A stretch of 64,000 nt of DNA from Epiperipatus broadwayi (lineage: Eukaryota > Onychophora > Udeonychophora > Euonychophora > Peripatidae): NCBI GenBank assembly GCA_028023455.1, contig JAQFVV010000020.1, positions 12,502,385 through 12,566,384 of the forward strand, written 5' to 3'. Made by a program: the position numbers and the translations under genes. Below the pieces are notes generated by a model. It did no database searches and was not told the DNA's origin. It worked only from the letters and a program-made list of their open reading frames with translations. Of this stretch, positions 54,251-64,000 are shown in pieces (within the stretch, counting starts at the first letter, position 1; each line of letters opens with the position of its first letter).

Positions 54251-54487
54251 ACATACTATTTTGGAAAATATATATCTTATGTGGGTAATACAAAGAATTT
54301 TTTAAAAACTAGATTAAAACAACATTTGTCAGATAGAAATTCAGCAATATATTTACATAAAGAAAAATTTGGTCATGTCAATTTTAAGATTACCCCTTTA
54401 GAATGTATAATTAAACAAAAAGAAAGATTTGAAAAGGAAAGTTTATACATAAAGATGTTAAATCCTGTTCTGAATAGAATATTATAA
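54251..54487 (+). pseudogene. GIY-YIG endonuclease-like domain (Penelope type)
   Basis: The frame is open from the arm into the centre. It reads FGKYISYVGNTKNFLKTRLK (YVG for YIG, then the TRLKQH helix with conserved Arg), QHLSDRNSAIYLHKEKFGH (the S-A-I-x-x-H segment with His), FKITPLECIIKQKERFEKES (Glu in the metal-binding position) and LYIKMLNPVLNRIL, then stop. Length and order match the C-terminal GIY-YIG domain of Penelope-like proteins (YIG-x-R-x-H...E...LN). No ATG start; it would have been the end of a longer RT fusion. The frame is intact over about 78 codons, which is notable in this DNA. Confidence 0.7.
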
Positions 54488-54938
54488 TGTAAATGAAAAG
54501 GGAAAGAAAAAAAAAATTGTGAAATTTAATAGAATGTTTTTGTTTTTAACAAGAAAGGAATGTAAAAATGTGTTAATTGAAGATAAGATAATAAAAAACT
54601 ATATTTTGTAACAATAAAATGTTCATTTAGGCAAAATGTAAAGTTAGAAGCTGTTGGGAAAAGAAATCATAGTAAGTAAAGAATATATTTTCCAAAATAG
54701 TATGTATATGTGACAGGATTTTTATTTTTGTTTGTTTTAAAAATTTTTATGAATTTTTTTTTTCTCCTTTTTATATATTTTTAGTTCCTTGAAAAAGACT
54801 ATAGAAAAAAATAAAGAAATAGTCAACACGTTGGAAATCTATTTTAATATACATTTCATTTTGGTGGCAAAAAAATAAAAAAACAAGTTTTTAAAAGATT
54901 TGGTGTATGTTATAATTATTTTTCAAAACTATTTATTG

Positions 54939-55040
54939 TAAGTATATACATACACCTTACATTTGACTGTCCTGCAGTCTTCTTCAGAGCCAGTTCAGGG
55001 ACAGTCGAAACATAAGATGTATGTATATATACATACAAAT
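54939..55040. repeat. Inverted-repeat hairpin H4 with CTGAAGAAGACTG motif
   Basis: Left arm (54,939-54,993) and right arm (54,994-55,040) pair around CAGAGCCAGTTCAGG. Minus strand of the left arm: CTGAAGAAGACTGCAGGACA then GTCAAATG. The right arm has GACAGTCGAAAC. It separates the inner and outer right arms of the GIY-YIG fold-back, so it may be a later insertion. Confidence 0.7.
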
Positions 55041-55095
55041 AAAGAGTTTTTCTAAAAAGTGTTCGAAGTGGTTTGGATAAATTGTAAATAATAAT

Positions 55096-56220
55096 ATATT
55101 GTAATTGTTAAAGATATTTGATATTGAATCTAAAATATTAAATAATAAAATTTTTCTTTATCTTACTTGAGGATTATAATAAAAATTGATAACCAGTAGG
55201 TCATAAAAGAAATAAAATGTATAAATTATAATACATGGTAATAAGAAATTATTTTGAATTTATTTATGATAATAAATAGTGATCAGTATTAATTCATAAT
55301 TTTAATTAGTTTTAGTCAAATTTTATAAGCAAAATAATTAATAATTTTGAAAGGGAAAAATTGATGAGTTTATTGGTTTCTTAATTACTATTATTTTTAG
55401 ATATAGTTCGATGTAGTAAAGTCTTCCTTTATATTTAATTATATCAATTAATTTTATTTTAAGAAGTGGTAGTAATTACCTGAGATGTTAATTAAGTTCT
55501 AAAATGTTAGTAAAGGAGAGATATAATTATTTTATTAGAGAAATGAATATAATATGATGTTATACTTAAATTAATTTCAGAGATTTTAGTATTAAATATA
55601 ATTTATTTTTCTTAATTGTGAGTCATGGAGTATCATTAATATTTTAGTTAAGTAGTGTTTGATGATACTCCTATGGCAATGAGGATATACTTTTTGGTAT
55701 ATGCTTAATGTTAAAAAGAGGGTATTTTACTGGATGATTTAAATAGTAAGTCTCATGGTTAGTAATGTTTTACTATAAAAAATTTATTAGGACTAGTGTA
55801 ATATATAATAGATGTGTATTACTAGAATTTTTATGTATTAACTTGGCTGAGATGGAGGAGTTATAGGTAATTGTTCATCCTGGATAGCATACAATATATA
55901 TGTTTAGTTGAATTTCACTTGAGAAGATCTATTTATTAATAGATGAAATCATGGTTGTGGAAGAATTTTAGTAAAGTTTAGGGTTTTTTTTTGGTTAGTA
56001 TTATAATGTTATATGAATTTTTATTTTATTCTTTTTAAGTATTATAGAATAAAAATCATATGATATTAAATCAATAATTGATTAAAATTGAAGAAGGATA
56101 GAGAAATTTGAGGGGAGAAAAGAAGCTTGGTAAAAAGTTATTTCTTTTTTTTAAAATACTATAATCATTTAGTAAAGTGATGTTGACAAAACATTTATTT
56201 TATATAGCGTGATGTTTTTA
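55096..56220. other. AT-rich sequence, no gene seen
   Basis: No supported feature. Confidence 0.5.
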
Positions 56221-56221
56221 T

Positions 56222-56540
56222 AAACTGTAATACCAATAAGCCAATAAGCTAATGCACATGCGCTTTGTAGATGTCACTATATTCAAACACAAGATAAAGT
56301 CTTTGGGAAAAGATAAAATGAATCATCTATCTTTTTGACCCAAACGTATATGTATGGGAAAATGTTAAGTGTTTGAAAATGAGAGCGTGAAGTTGTTAAT
56401 TGATCACTTTAAATTATTTTTTTTATTCATTCTATCTTTTCCCAAAGACTTTATCTTGTGTTTGAAAAAGTGGGAGTATTCATTTATATAGCGACATCTA
56501 CAAAGCGCATGTGCATTAGCTTATTGGCTTATTGATATCA
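56222..56540. mobile_element. Family F MITE-like element, complete copy
   Basis: Terminal inverted repeats of about 100 bp: CAATAAGCCAATAAGCTAAT, GCACATGCGCTTTGTAGATG and AACACAAGATAAAGTCTTTG on the left, complemented on the right. The loop is about 110 bp. No coding. Ends CAATAAGCC/GGCTTATTG suggest a DNA-transposon-derived MITE; the target duplication is short (TA or similar) and not certain. An eroded relative is at 24.03 kb. Confidence 0.85.
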
Positions 56541-56544
56541 AAGT

Positions 56545-59395
56545 GATGTTGGTAAGTATTCCCTTACAAGTTAATAATATATCAACAAAACTGAATAAAA
56601 TATGAAGCCAGTGATTACTCTAATTTATTAGGAAAAATATTTCTCCATTATCGAACTAAGCGGAAGTCAAATCTTTTCAAAATGATATATAACAAATTTT
56701 ATTCAACAAATTTATCTACAAGATTTGGGAATTTTTTATTATATGTGTTTTATATGAAAGAAATGAAAATTTCTTTGTGTTAGATAAATTCACTGAGCAG
56801 TATGAAAGACTTTTATTTACCTGCAATAGAAAATAAATAAAAGTATTATTTAATTTAACAAATAAATGTCATTTTAAACTTTTGTTACTCGCTTATGGAA
56901 TGTTGATTTAAAGTAAAATAAAAAAATATATACTAAAATGATTTATTTGTTCAAAATTCCCATTTGGTAGAAAAATGAAACACAAATCTTTTCCCTTGTG
57001 ATGTTGTAAAATTGAAAGTATTTTGGAAATAAAGAAAAGCTCTTTCTTACTATTAAAATAAAAAAAAAAATTTTGATCGTAATGTTAATGTTTGATATCC
57101 TATGTAATATTAATGACCTAATTAACTAAATACTATTTTGTCACTAAAGTCACCGTTGAAAAAGGAATCATTGAAAATAAAAGAAGCTATAGTTATTGAA
57201 CTTTCTGTAGTATGAATTAGAAGTTCTATTTCTTTATGAGATGTTATTTGAATATGTAAACAAAATATGTAATTTGTAAATTATATATATTTTTATGTAT
57301 CAAAGCAAACACTTCTACTAGTTATAAGTTTATTATTACTTAAAAAAGGGAGCATTCATTATTAAATACGTGATAATAAATATGCATAATGGCATCATTG
57401 TTGTTATTATTACTATAATAACAAGGATAGGGATATTTAAAATGATTACATACCATTTTTATATACCCACTCATTTATGCATTTGAGTGGATAAAGAATA
57501 GTGGGACTGGTAATGCCTTATATTCTACAAATGATTAAAACAATTTAAGATTACAATTCTTCATCGATGGAGATGATGCTTAGATATCTACATCATACAT
57601 TTAAAATAGAATACAAATGCCACATGACTCATAAATTAAGTATTATAATTATTAATATATAGTCATCCATTCGTAAGATTTCAAAAATGTTATTTTCTTA
57701 TTAAAGCAAATTTAATAAAGACTCAATAACTTAGTTTAATAAAGGTGCATGTTTCTTATCAGGTAAACATGGCATAGAATATCATTCACTGTTTTGCATT
57801 TGAGTATTCACAAAAATATATAATGCAGTAATATTGTCAGAACCTTGGTAATTTTGAATAAAGTAATAATCAATATTAAATTTTAGTTGAAGAATAGATT
57901 GAAACATATATATTTTAAATTTTAACATTCATAGAGAATATTTAATTTATTTATTTAATATTTTTGCTGTTAATTTCATTCAAAGTATAATATTAATTAA
58001 TAAATATTTAATTATTACTTGGATGTGCCTTTTTACTTAGAATGAATACACAACATTTTATTGCTGTGAGTTTTTGTTCAGATTGACTACTTAGTTGCTC
58101 TGAAATAAAAGATTGGTATGTATGTAAATTTTTCATAAGAAATAAAAGATGTTAATATTAATGGATTGAAAAATCTCTAATATAGTTGGTAAGAGTTTCA
58201 AATTAATCAAATCTTGCTAATAGACTGATATGAGCAAAATTGGCTAAATATATTAAGATGACTCTATAGTAAAATCTATCTTATTCCAAAGGTCAATTTT
58301 TTACTAGCTGATTTCCAGTATTTAAAGTTATTTGCTGATTTTTATAATTGTATGTTCAAGATAGTCATTTAAAGATTAATTATTTAAGCATTTCTTTACC
58401 TAGAAAAATAATAAATTTATATGAAAAGTATTGGATAAAAGCAAAAAACAGCAACTATTTATTACTTTACTTTTTTCTCCATCTTTTTTATAGATCATCA
58501 TTTAACTCTTTTCATGGTGAATTGGTTCATATTGAGTAAATTTTAAAAATGTATGTTGTAACAGAACAAATCGGATAGCAGCTCAAATTAGTTACATTAC
58601 AAAACTGCATTAGAAAAAGAAATGATTTTTTTTTTAAATATCTCATTTATTTATTGTTATATGCATAAATTGTCATATGTGTATGTGTGGGTATCATATA
58701 CATGCCACTTGAGCACCCTGGTGTTAGCTTATGCATTTAATCATATTATTTAATTAGAAAAAATTATTTTGTCAAAAAAAATGACAAGTTGAACTATAAA
58801 GAAAGAAAGAAAAATGGTTTTGATATGTGCAAGGATTTGAATTACATAGTTATAAAAATTTAAAGCATATTGTATTTGATTTGTCTTACTCAAAAAATTT
58901 ATTAATAAACTGGTATAAAAATAAAAGTAACATTTTGGGATATTAATAGATCTTTATATATTTATTAAAAAACCCTGTACTGAAGATAGAAGTTTAAATT
59001 AAAAAAAACTTGTCAATTCTTAAAGTAGATTTGATGCCAGTCTAAATATTTTATTTAAAATTAAGATTTAATAAGAATAAGTATGTTATCAATCAATTTT
59101 TAAGAATCAATAATGATTTTTTTATTTCCCTATCATGAATGTAAATAAAGATTTTTTTATTCTTTTCTTCTTCACTTTGTTATAAAATAATAATGTAATT
59201 TAAAATATCTCTAAAATTATTTGTTTCACAACGTATGAAAGAAATAAAAAAAATGTTTTCAAAAAACATGTCATTATAAAGAAATGAATGTCAAATCTTA
59301 TGACTAGCTGATGATTAATCTGTTGTTTGGAAAATAAGTCTGAAACAAACAACTTCAGCAGTCCAGTACAGTTAGTACAGTCTATTTTAAGACTC
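56545..59395. other. AT-rich sequence, no gene seen
   Basis: Short open frames only (for example 58348-58539), without motifs. Confidence 0.5.
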
Positions 59396-59399
59396 AAAT

Positions 59400-59870
59400 C
59401 AAGAAGCAGTGTTGCCGTGATCCCATGCAGAGGAAAGAAATCACTGGTTAAAACTGTTTTACCATAACATAGATAACCATATCATGTTGACTGTTTTACA
59501 GCATTTTTTAATACTTATAACTGCAAGTATGAAGACTTTATCTAACAGAAAATCATCTACTATATAAGAAGAGACAACAAGAAACCACACTGGTCAACAC
59601 CAATCAAATATTCAGAAATGCATTTGGATCCAGAAACAAACCCTGAAGTTTGATAAAATCACCCATTGCCTATTTTAATAAAGCTGTGAAGACAGAAGTG
59701 TACAGTGCCATAAAAATTACCCAAGACCTACAGATACTATTCCCTATCTAATACCACCAATGATACTGTATTTTCTTTCTAACATCACTAGTGCACCAAG
59801 AGAATAACTAGCATCTTTGGTGGTAGTACCACAGATATCTGTAAATATATTAAAAGAATGACATTTGCAA
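59400..59870 (+). other. Less AT-rich stretch with coding-like fragments, unidentified
   Basis: Composition shifts toward C and A. One frame gives RRDNKKPHWSTPIKYSEMHL then DPETNPEV before a stop, and later frames give PKTYRYYSLSNTTNDTVFS. This looks like a decayed coding sequence, perhaps of a retroelement, but nothing specific is recognised. Confidence 0.3.
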
Positions 59871-59994
59871 AAATCATGTTTTAGATCTGTTTAAATATTT
59901 TTGATGTGATATTTTATCATTATAGATATCATAAGGTCTTGAATTTAAAATATTATTTTATTATCTTTAATATTTTATAAATCTAGTAATCATC
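59871..59994. other. AT-rich spacer
   Basis: No supported feature. Confidence 0.5.
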
Positions 59995-60255
59995 ATTATC
60001 TGCATCATCATCAACCATTATCAATCCACTGCAGTATGAAGGTCTCTCCAAGTACAATCCATCTTCTCCAATCTTTAGCTTCTTTTCTCTATATCATCCA
60101 TGCACACTTTTTTATTTCATCCATCCATCTCACATGTGGTCCCTTTCTGAGTCTTTTACAATCTCTTGGAATCCAGTTTAAGATTTTAATTGTCCATCTA
60201 TTATCATCTCTTTTAGCAATATGTCCAACCCAACTCCATTTTAATCTTCTAATTT
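59995..60255 (-). pseudogene. RTE LINE 3' end fragment (minus strand)
   Basis: Minus strand: the basic C-terminal region and 3' end of the RTE family (blocks equivalent to GATTGTAAAAGACYCAGAAA and TGATAATGGTTGATGATGAT). It ends in the same GATGAT tail. 5'-truncated, several stops. Confidence 0.8.
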
Positions 60256-62685
60256 ATTTATTCATTGTTAATTAATTAAGGTTTTTTTGCTCTCCATTTA
60301 GTGTTCATTTATCAAATTTAATCTAACATTATGCTTTTAATGTCCAATATTTTAGTAATATCCATAACCCTGAAAAATCATGTAATCCACTGGGAAACAT
60401 TCAGGAAAGGCATTAATAAGTTGCCCAACAGTAAACTTTCTATTCAAAAGTTTTGGCACCTTAAAGTTTAACTTTTTTTTATTGAAACTAGAAAAAAAAA
60501 TTAAAATTATATTTAGGAGGACTTGTACTTAGTTTAGATATTTAGTTCTAGGTTTTTAATCATCAGCAGCACATTGTTCAATATTGTTATATATATTTAA
60601 ATTGGATCATTTTTATTTGAAGTTTATTAACCAATCAACTTTCATCTAATATTAATATTTATTTAAAATCAAAATTTACTGTTACATATTTAAAAATATT
60701 TGGTTCATTCTAATTACTATTACATATCTCATGCAACCAACTTTTCACTCTGAACATTTCTTTTCTCACTCTGTATAATTATATAATGTACTGAATATTA
60801 GAAAATGAATAAATTAATGCATATTGTGTGGTATCTCATGACTAGATCCAATTGTTAAAAAATAAATTCAAAGCCTACTTGTGACCCCCCAAAAAAGCAC
60901 CAAGATTTACTGAAATAGATTTAAAATTCAGATCACAGACACCGAAAATTGATGCACTAATTATTATAAGACTCTTCAAAATAAAAACTATTTAGTTGGT
61001 AAGAGTTGTTAATGATATTTTCAAATCAAAAATATCAGGATGGGCTTTGATAGAAAAACCTAATTTAGCCCTGAATATTTCATTCTACCATGAAATTTCA
61101 TTTCAAAATTTAATTGACATGGCACTATTGTTTTTTATTTCAAAATTAATTTAAGAATGATAGTAAGATAATAATCTAATGGGTTAGTATTCAATATATT
61201 TATCATATGATACTGCTTTAAAAACATTAATGAGTTTATTCACTGACGTGTATTATTATTTTGTAGCTAATTATGAATAAATACATGGAATTATAGATAT
61301 TGAGCATGTTTAAAAAATCTAATTATACATATTGAGCCACTAATACATAGCTGAGAATTTTACAGATACTGAGCATATTAAAGTATCCGATCTTAGGGTA
61401 CTAGAAAATAGCTCTGAATCTTACAGCCTACATCAGTGATGTTAACTTATGTCAGCATTATTGCAAAGTTGTGCCATTAAATTTTTATTGATGTTTACAA
61501 ATGACTCCATTTACAGTAATCAGAAATTGTTTAGGATAAAGTAATTTTTCATTAAAATTTGTTTTCAAACTCCAAATAAAGATTTTACTAGATAATATAA
61601 AAAAATTTAAAAAATCAACTACACATAGAAAACTAAATTTAATTTTGAATGCAATATAAAAAATAATTTCAAACAATTCATAAAATGTTCCAAATATTAA
61701 AAATAAAAGAAATTACTGGACATAACAATTAAATGGTTTATTTCTAAGGAATACATAAAATAAAAAGTTTGAACATCATAGGTGCACATCTGGGTCTTGA
61801 TCTTCAAATTTTGAGCTCCAAACATTGTTCTTTTCCCACTACATTAAACAATAAAAGGCATTACTAAAAATAATTTTTAAATATTGCACAATCTAAAGAA
61901 TTTCTTTCTTTCCATATTTTAATTAATAAAATTGCTTTTACTTTTTATGCCCAACTTTTATATATATATCAGCAAAAATATGAAAACTATATGAATAATT
62001 TCATCTTTTGGTTTACTTTTTAAATGTCTACAGTAATCTATTATTAAATAAATTTCCATGACTACCTCTCAAAAAGTTTGAATATTTTTTATTTGTTGAA
62101 GCAATTATTTGGTCTTTTTAAACATAATAGAAAAGTATTTGATCAAATCCATCATTTTCTAGCATTATAAGATTTTAATCTTTTATTATATTTATGAAAC
62201 ATGTCTTTCTTTATAACTTCAAAATTATTCATATTAAAATAATATATCTATATATTCATAATTTTTTTATTTATTCATTTATAAAATGATTTCTTGCATA
62301 TAAATGATTTGTTATGAAAGTCCAACATTTAAATTATGCATGCTATTGTAATAGTTTTTCAACAAAACCGTTTGAGCACAAGAACTGTGTTTAGTATATA
62401 TATATATAATATTTATTTGATTATAATATTCATCAGTATCTCTTATAATATTTCAGTCTTTATAAAGTTGTTATATACTGTGTACTTTATAAATAGCCAC
62501 GAACATCTTGCATTATTATTTTTTAAATATTTTATTGATTTAATAATATAATCATTTAAATTATTTTTTATAAATGTTTAATTAATTGCATTAATAAACT
62601 AATTAGTTAAAAAAAAAAAAATATTAAAAGAATCCCCCCTCCCAAAAAAAAGAATTATTTTATCGATATTTAATTTTTTTGTTTG
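60256..62685. other. AT-rich sequence, no gene seen
   Basis: No supported feature. Poly-A and poly-C runs near 62,610-62,650 precede the next RTE fragment. Confidence 0.5.
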
Positions 62686-62687
62686 TT

Positions 62688-63022
62688 TGAAGAGCAATAC
62701 AGAGACTTCAGACCACTCAAAGAAGTATGGAGAGATGCATGTTAGGAGTAACAAGAAGAGATCGAAAATGTAATATATGGGTAAGAGAACAAACTGACCT
62801 CATTGAAAAAATTAAAAGACTGAAGTGGAGTTGGGCTGGACATATTGATAGAAGAGATGATACCAGATGGGCAATAGAAATCTTAAACTGGATTCCAAGA
62901 GATTGTAAAAGACCCAGAAAGAGACCACATGTGAGATGATTGATGAAATAAGAAAGTGTGCAGAACTTGGAGAGACCTTCATCCTGCAGTGGATTGATAA
63001 TAGTTGATGATGATGATAATGA
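62688..63022 (+). pseudogene. RTE LINE C-terminal and 3' end fragment
   Basis: A 70-codon frame (62727-62939) reads MERCMLGVTRRDRKCNIWVR, IKRLKWSWAGHIDRRDDTRW and ILNWIPRDCKRPRKRPHVR. These are the conserved C-terminal blocks of RTE-type RT proteins (W-GH-x-RR-D-RW; PR..KR.RGRP). It is less decayed than the 12.0 kb copy. It starts at EEQYRDFRPL-like sequence near 62,690 and ends in TTGATGATGATGAT. Confidence 0.88.
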
Positions 63023-63364
63023 CAAACCTATATATGTATATGTTCCATGGATTTTAATTTCTGCAACATTGCTTTAAACCAAATATCACAATTACAAGGA
63101 CTATGATATAAATATAGTATTAAAGCAGTATTTTGACTCACTCTATACAATAGTACTATATTGTTATAATAGGAATTTATGTGTAATACTTAGGTTGTTT
63201 TCTGTAAAGTGTTTTTTCAGAAACAATATAGCATTAATTTAGTTGAAAGATTCAACATAATACTTTCTATTGAGCTTAGATTGAAAATATTTTTTGTGTT
63301 TTCAATTTCATTCTCATAGTTTAGTAGTTAAGTAGAGATAAAAGGTGGTTGCTAGAGGGTTGCA
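63023..63364. other. AT-rich sequence, no gene seen
   Basis: No supported feature. Confidence 0.5.
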
Positions 63365-63565
63365 TTAGATCCTAAGATCTAGATGCAGTGCTCTCAGATC
63401 CAAAGCTCCTCATTGACGAAGGCCACAAGCCAGAAACTAGTCTGGGGATATTGGATGAGTAGGCACTAGATAGGGATTTTATGCACAAGCCTTCTGGCAT
63501 CCATTGATTACTCTGTTTAGCACAGGTGGCAATACTGTATGGAGAGTTTTGCTCTGTTTTACTTT
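63365..63565 (+). mobile_element. Family A element, copy 6 (right half)
   Basis: Begins in the central region (GATCCTAAGATCTAGATGCA) and runs through the hammerhead-like motif to the right arm (CTTCTGGCATCCATTGATTA, CTGTATGGAGAGTTTTGC). The left arm is missing. Confidence 0.8.
63398..63456 (+). ncRNA. Hammerhead-like ribozyme, family A (C3 changed)
   Basis: ATCCAAAGCTCCTCA, TTGACGA (63413-63419, C3 to U), A-GGC-CACAA-GCC-A stem II, GAAA, CTAGTC and TGGGGATATTGGAT. Apart from C3 it matches the 18.0 kb copy almost base for base. Confidence 0.62.
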
Positions 63566-63589
63566 CTATAAGCTTTTATAAAATTGTTG

Positions 63590-64000
63590 AGACAGGTATT
63601 ATGAATAATTTTTATTTCTAACCTTCAAAAATATTCTAATAAATTCAAACTGAAGTTTGAAAATCATTTCAAAATATTAACAGACTTTAAAGATAGCATA
63701 GATTTGAATGGATTAATAAAATGATAATTGATACATTATTAAAAATTATCTGGCATAAAAAGGCATCATTTCAGTAAATTTTCATTTGAGAGAAGAGAAT
63801 GTATGGAGAGAATAAAGAATATGAAAATATTTTTAAATGATTCATTAAAAAAAATTAAATATCTGGCATCGGTAACATTATATATAAACAGATTTACAAT
63901 GATATAAGAAGAAATAATTGTGAAATGACAAAAAAAGCTATAAAAAAGAATAAATGGAAGGAAAAGGGTTTCAATAATATGAAGGATAATTTTGTCATTA
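63590..64000 (+). pseudogene. RTE LINE linker/RT start fragment, runs off window
   Basis: The same linker region as the start of the 10.1 kb RTE: KFENHFKILTDFKDSIDLNG compares with LELTNWFQVLVDFEHDSDLN, then IIDTLLKI, a FERRECMERIKNMKIFLNDS-like segment and CEMTKKAIKKNKW. Stops are present. The element continues beyond the window. Confidence 0.72.

Larger units (their letters stand above)
53860..55095. mobile_element. Fold-back element carrying a GIY-YIG ORF (Penelope-like remnant 2)
   Basis: A palindrome of about 1.2 kb. Inner arms of about 210 bp (54,045-54,260 and 54,680-54,925) are nearly perfect. Outer arms (53,866-53,990 and 55,030-55,095) carry ACAATTTATCCAAACCACTT and its complement. 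The right outer arm is split off by hairpin H4. In one orientation each inner arm contains TTGAAAAAGACTATAG and ATAGTCAAAACGTTGGAAAT (left-arm version), a long-loop form of the H-type motif. The unique centre encodes a GIY-YIG-like domain. This layout fits a 5'-truncated Penelope-like element with inverted terminal repeats. Confidence 0.7.

Overview
This is an AT-rich (visibly about three quarters A+T) stretch of animal nuclear DNA with no convincing intact host gene. It is almost entirely intergenic or intronic sequence built from layers of mobile-element remains. The animal assignment rests on RTE-type and other LINEs, Ty3/Gypsy remains, Penelope-type GIY-YIG fragments, tRNA-derived SINEs and a long ATT microsatellite. 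I cannot name the species.

Coding remains. There are degenerate RTE-clade LINE copies at 10.13-12.15 kb (most complete), 22.5 kb (endonuclease part, minus strand), 14.6, 60.0 and 62.7 kb (3' ends) and 63.6 kb to the window end. A second LINE with a different RT lies at 26.9-29.0 kb, and a third at 29.5-32.1 kb. A Ty3/Gypsy gag-pol remnant on the minus strand covers 20.5-22.1 kb, and a gag-like remnant lies at 33.1-34.3 kb. Two GIY-YIG endonuclease fragments of Penelope-like type (3.44 and 54.28 kb) each sit between long inverted repeats. Possible non-repeat coding is limited to a composition island at 24.4-26.0 kb and a small exon-like ORF at 43.7 kb.

The dominant system is three families of short, non-autonomous, partly palindromic elements, called A, B and C here. 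A copies: 12.9, 17.9, 21.4, 37.2, 49.2, 63.4 kb. B copies: 14.1, 28.0, 34.5, 45.1, 50.5 kb. C copies: 8.5, 16.5, 18.9, 26.4, 32.4, 38.2, 41.1, 47.3, 49.0 kb. All three carry a type I hammerhead-ribozyme core: CTGANGA, a stem-loop II, GAAA, a tiny stem III, an NUH cleavage triplet and a long two-part stem I. Family C is canonical, with compensatory changes in stem II; A and B have a mismatch at the base of stem II. Nine copies are bounded by 12-14 bp target-site duplications. This fits animal retrozyme or Penelope-like non-autonomous retroelements mobilised in trans. The GIY-YIG fold-backs may be relics of the supplying machinery, but that link is inference.

Layout: 0-6.8 kb AT-rich sequence with a hairpin, a GIY-YIG fold-back, a microsatellite and a SINE; 6.8-12.3 kb a nested repeat cluster; 12.3-19 kb small A, B, C and hairpin elements; 20.5-22.8 kb Gypsy and RTE pieces; 24-26 kb composition island; 26.9-32.1 kb two LINEs; 32-38 kb gag-like remnant, B and A elements and an internally deleted LINE derivative; 38-50.7 kb mostly C, A and B elements; 50.7-53.8 kb very AT-rich and empty; 53.9-55.1 kb GIY-YIG fold-back; 56.2 kb MITE; 60-64 kb RTE and A pieces.
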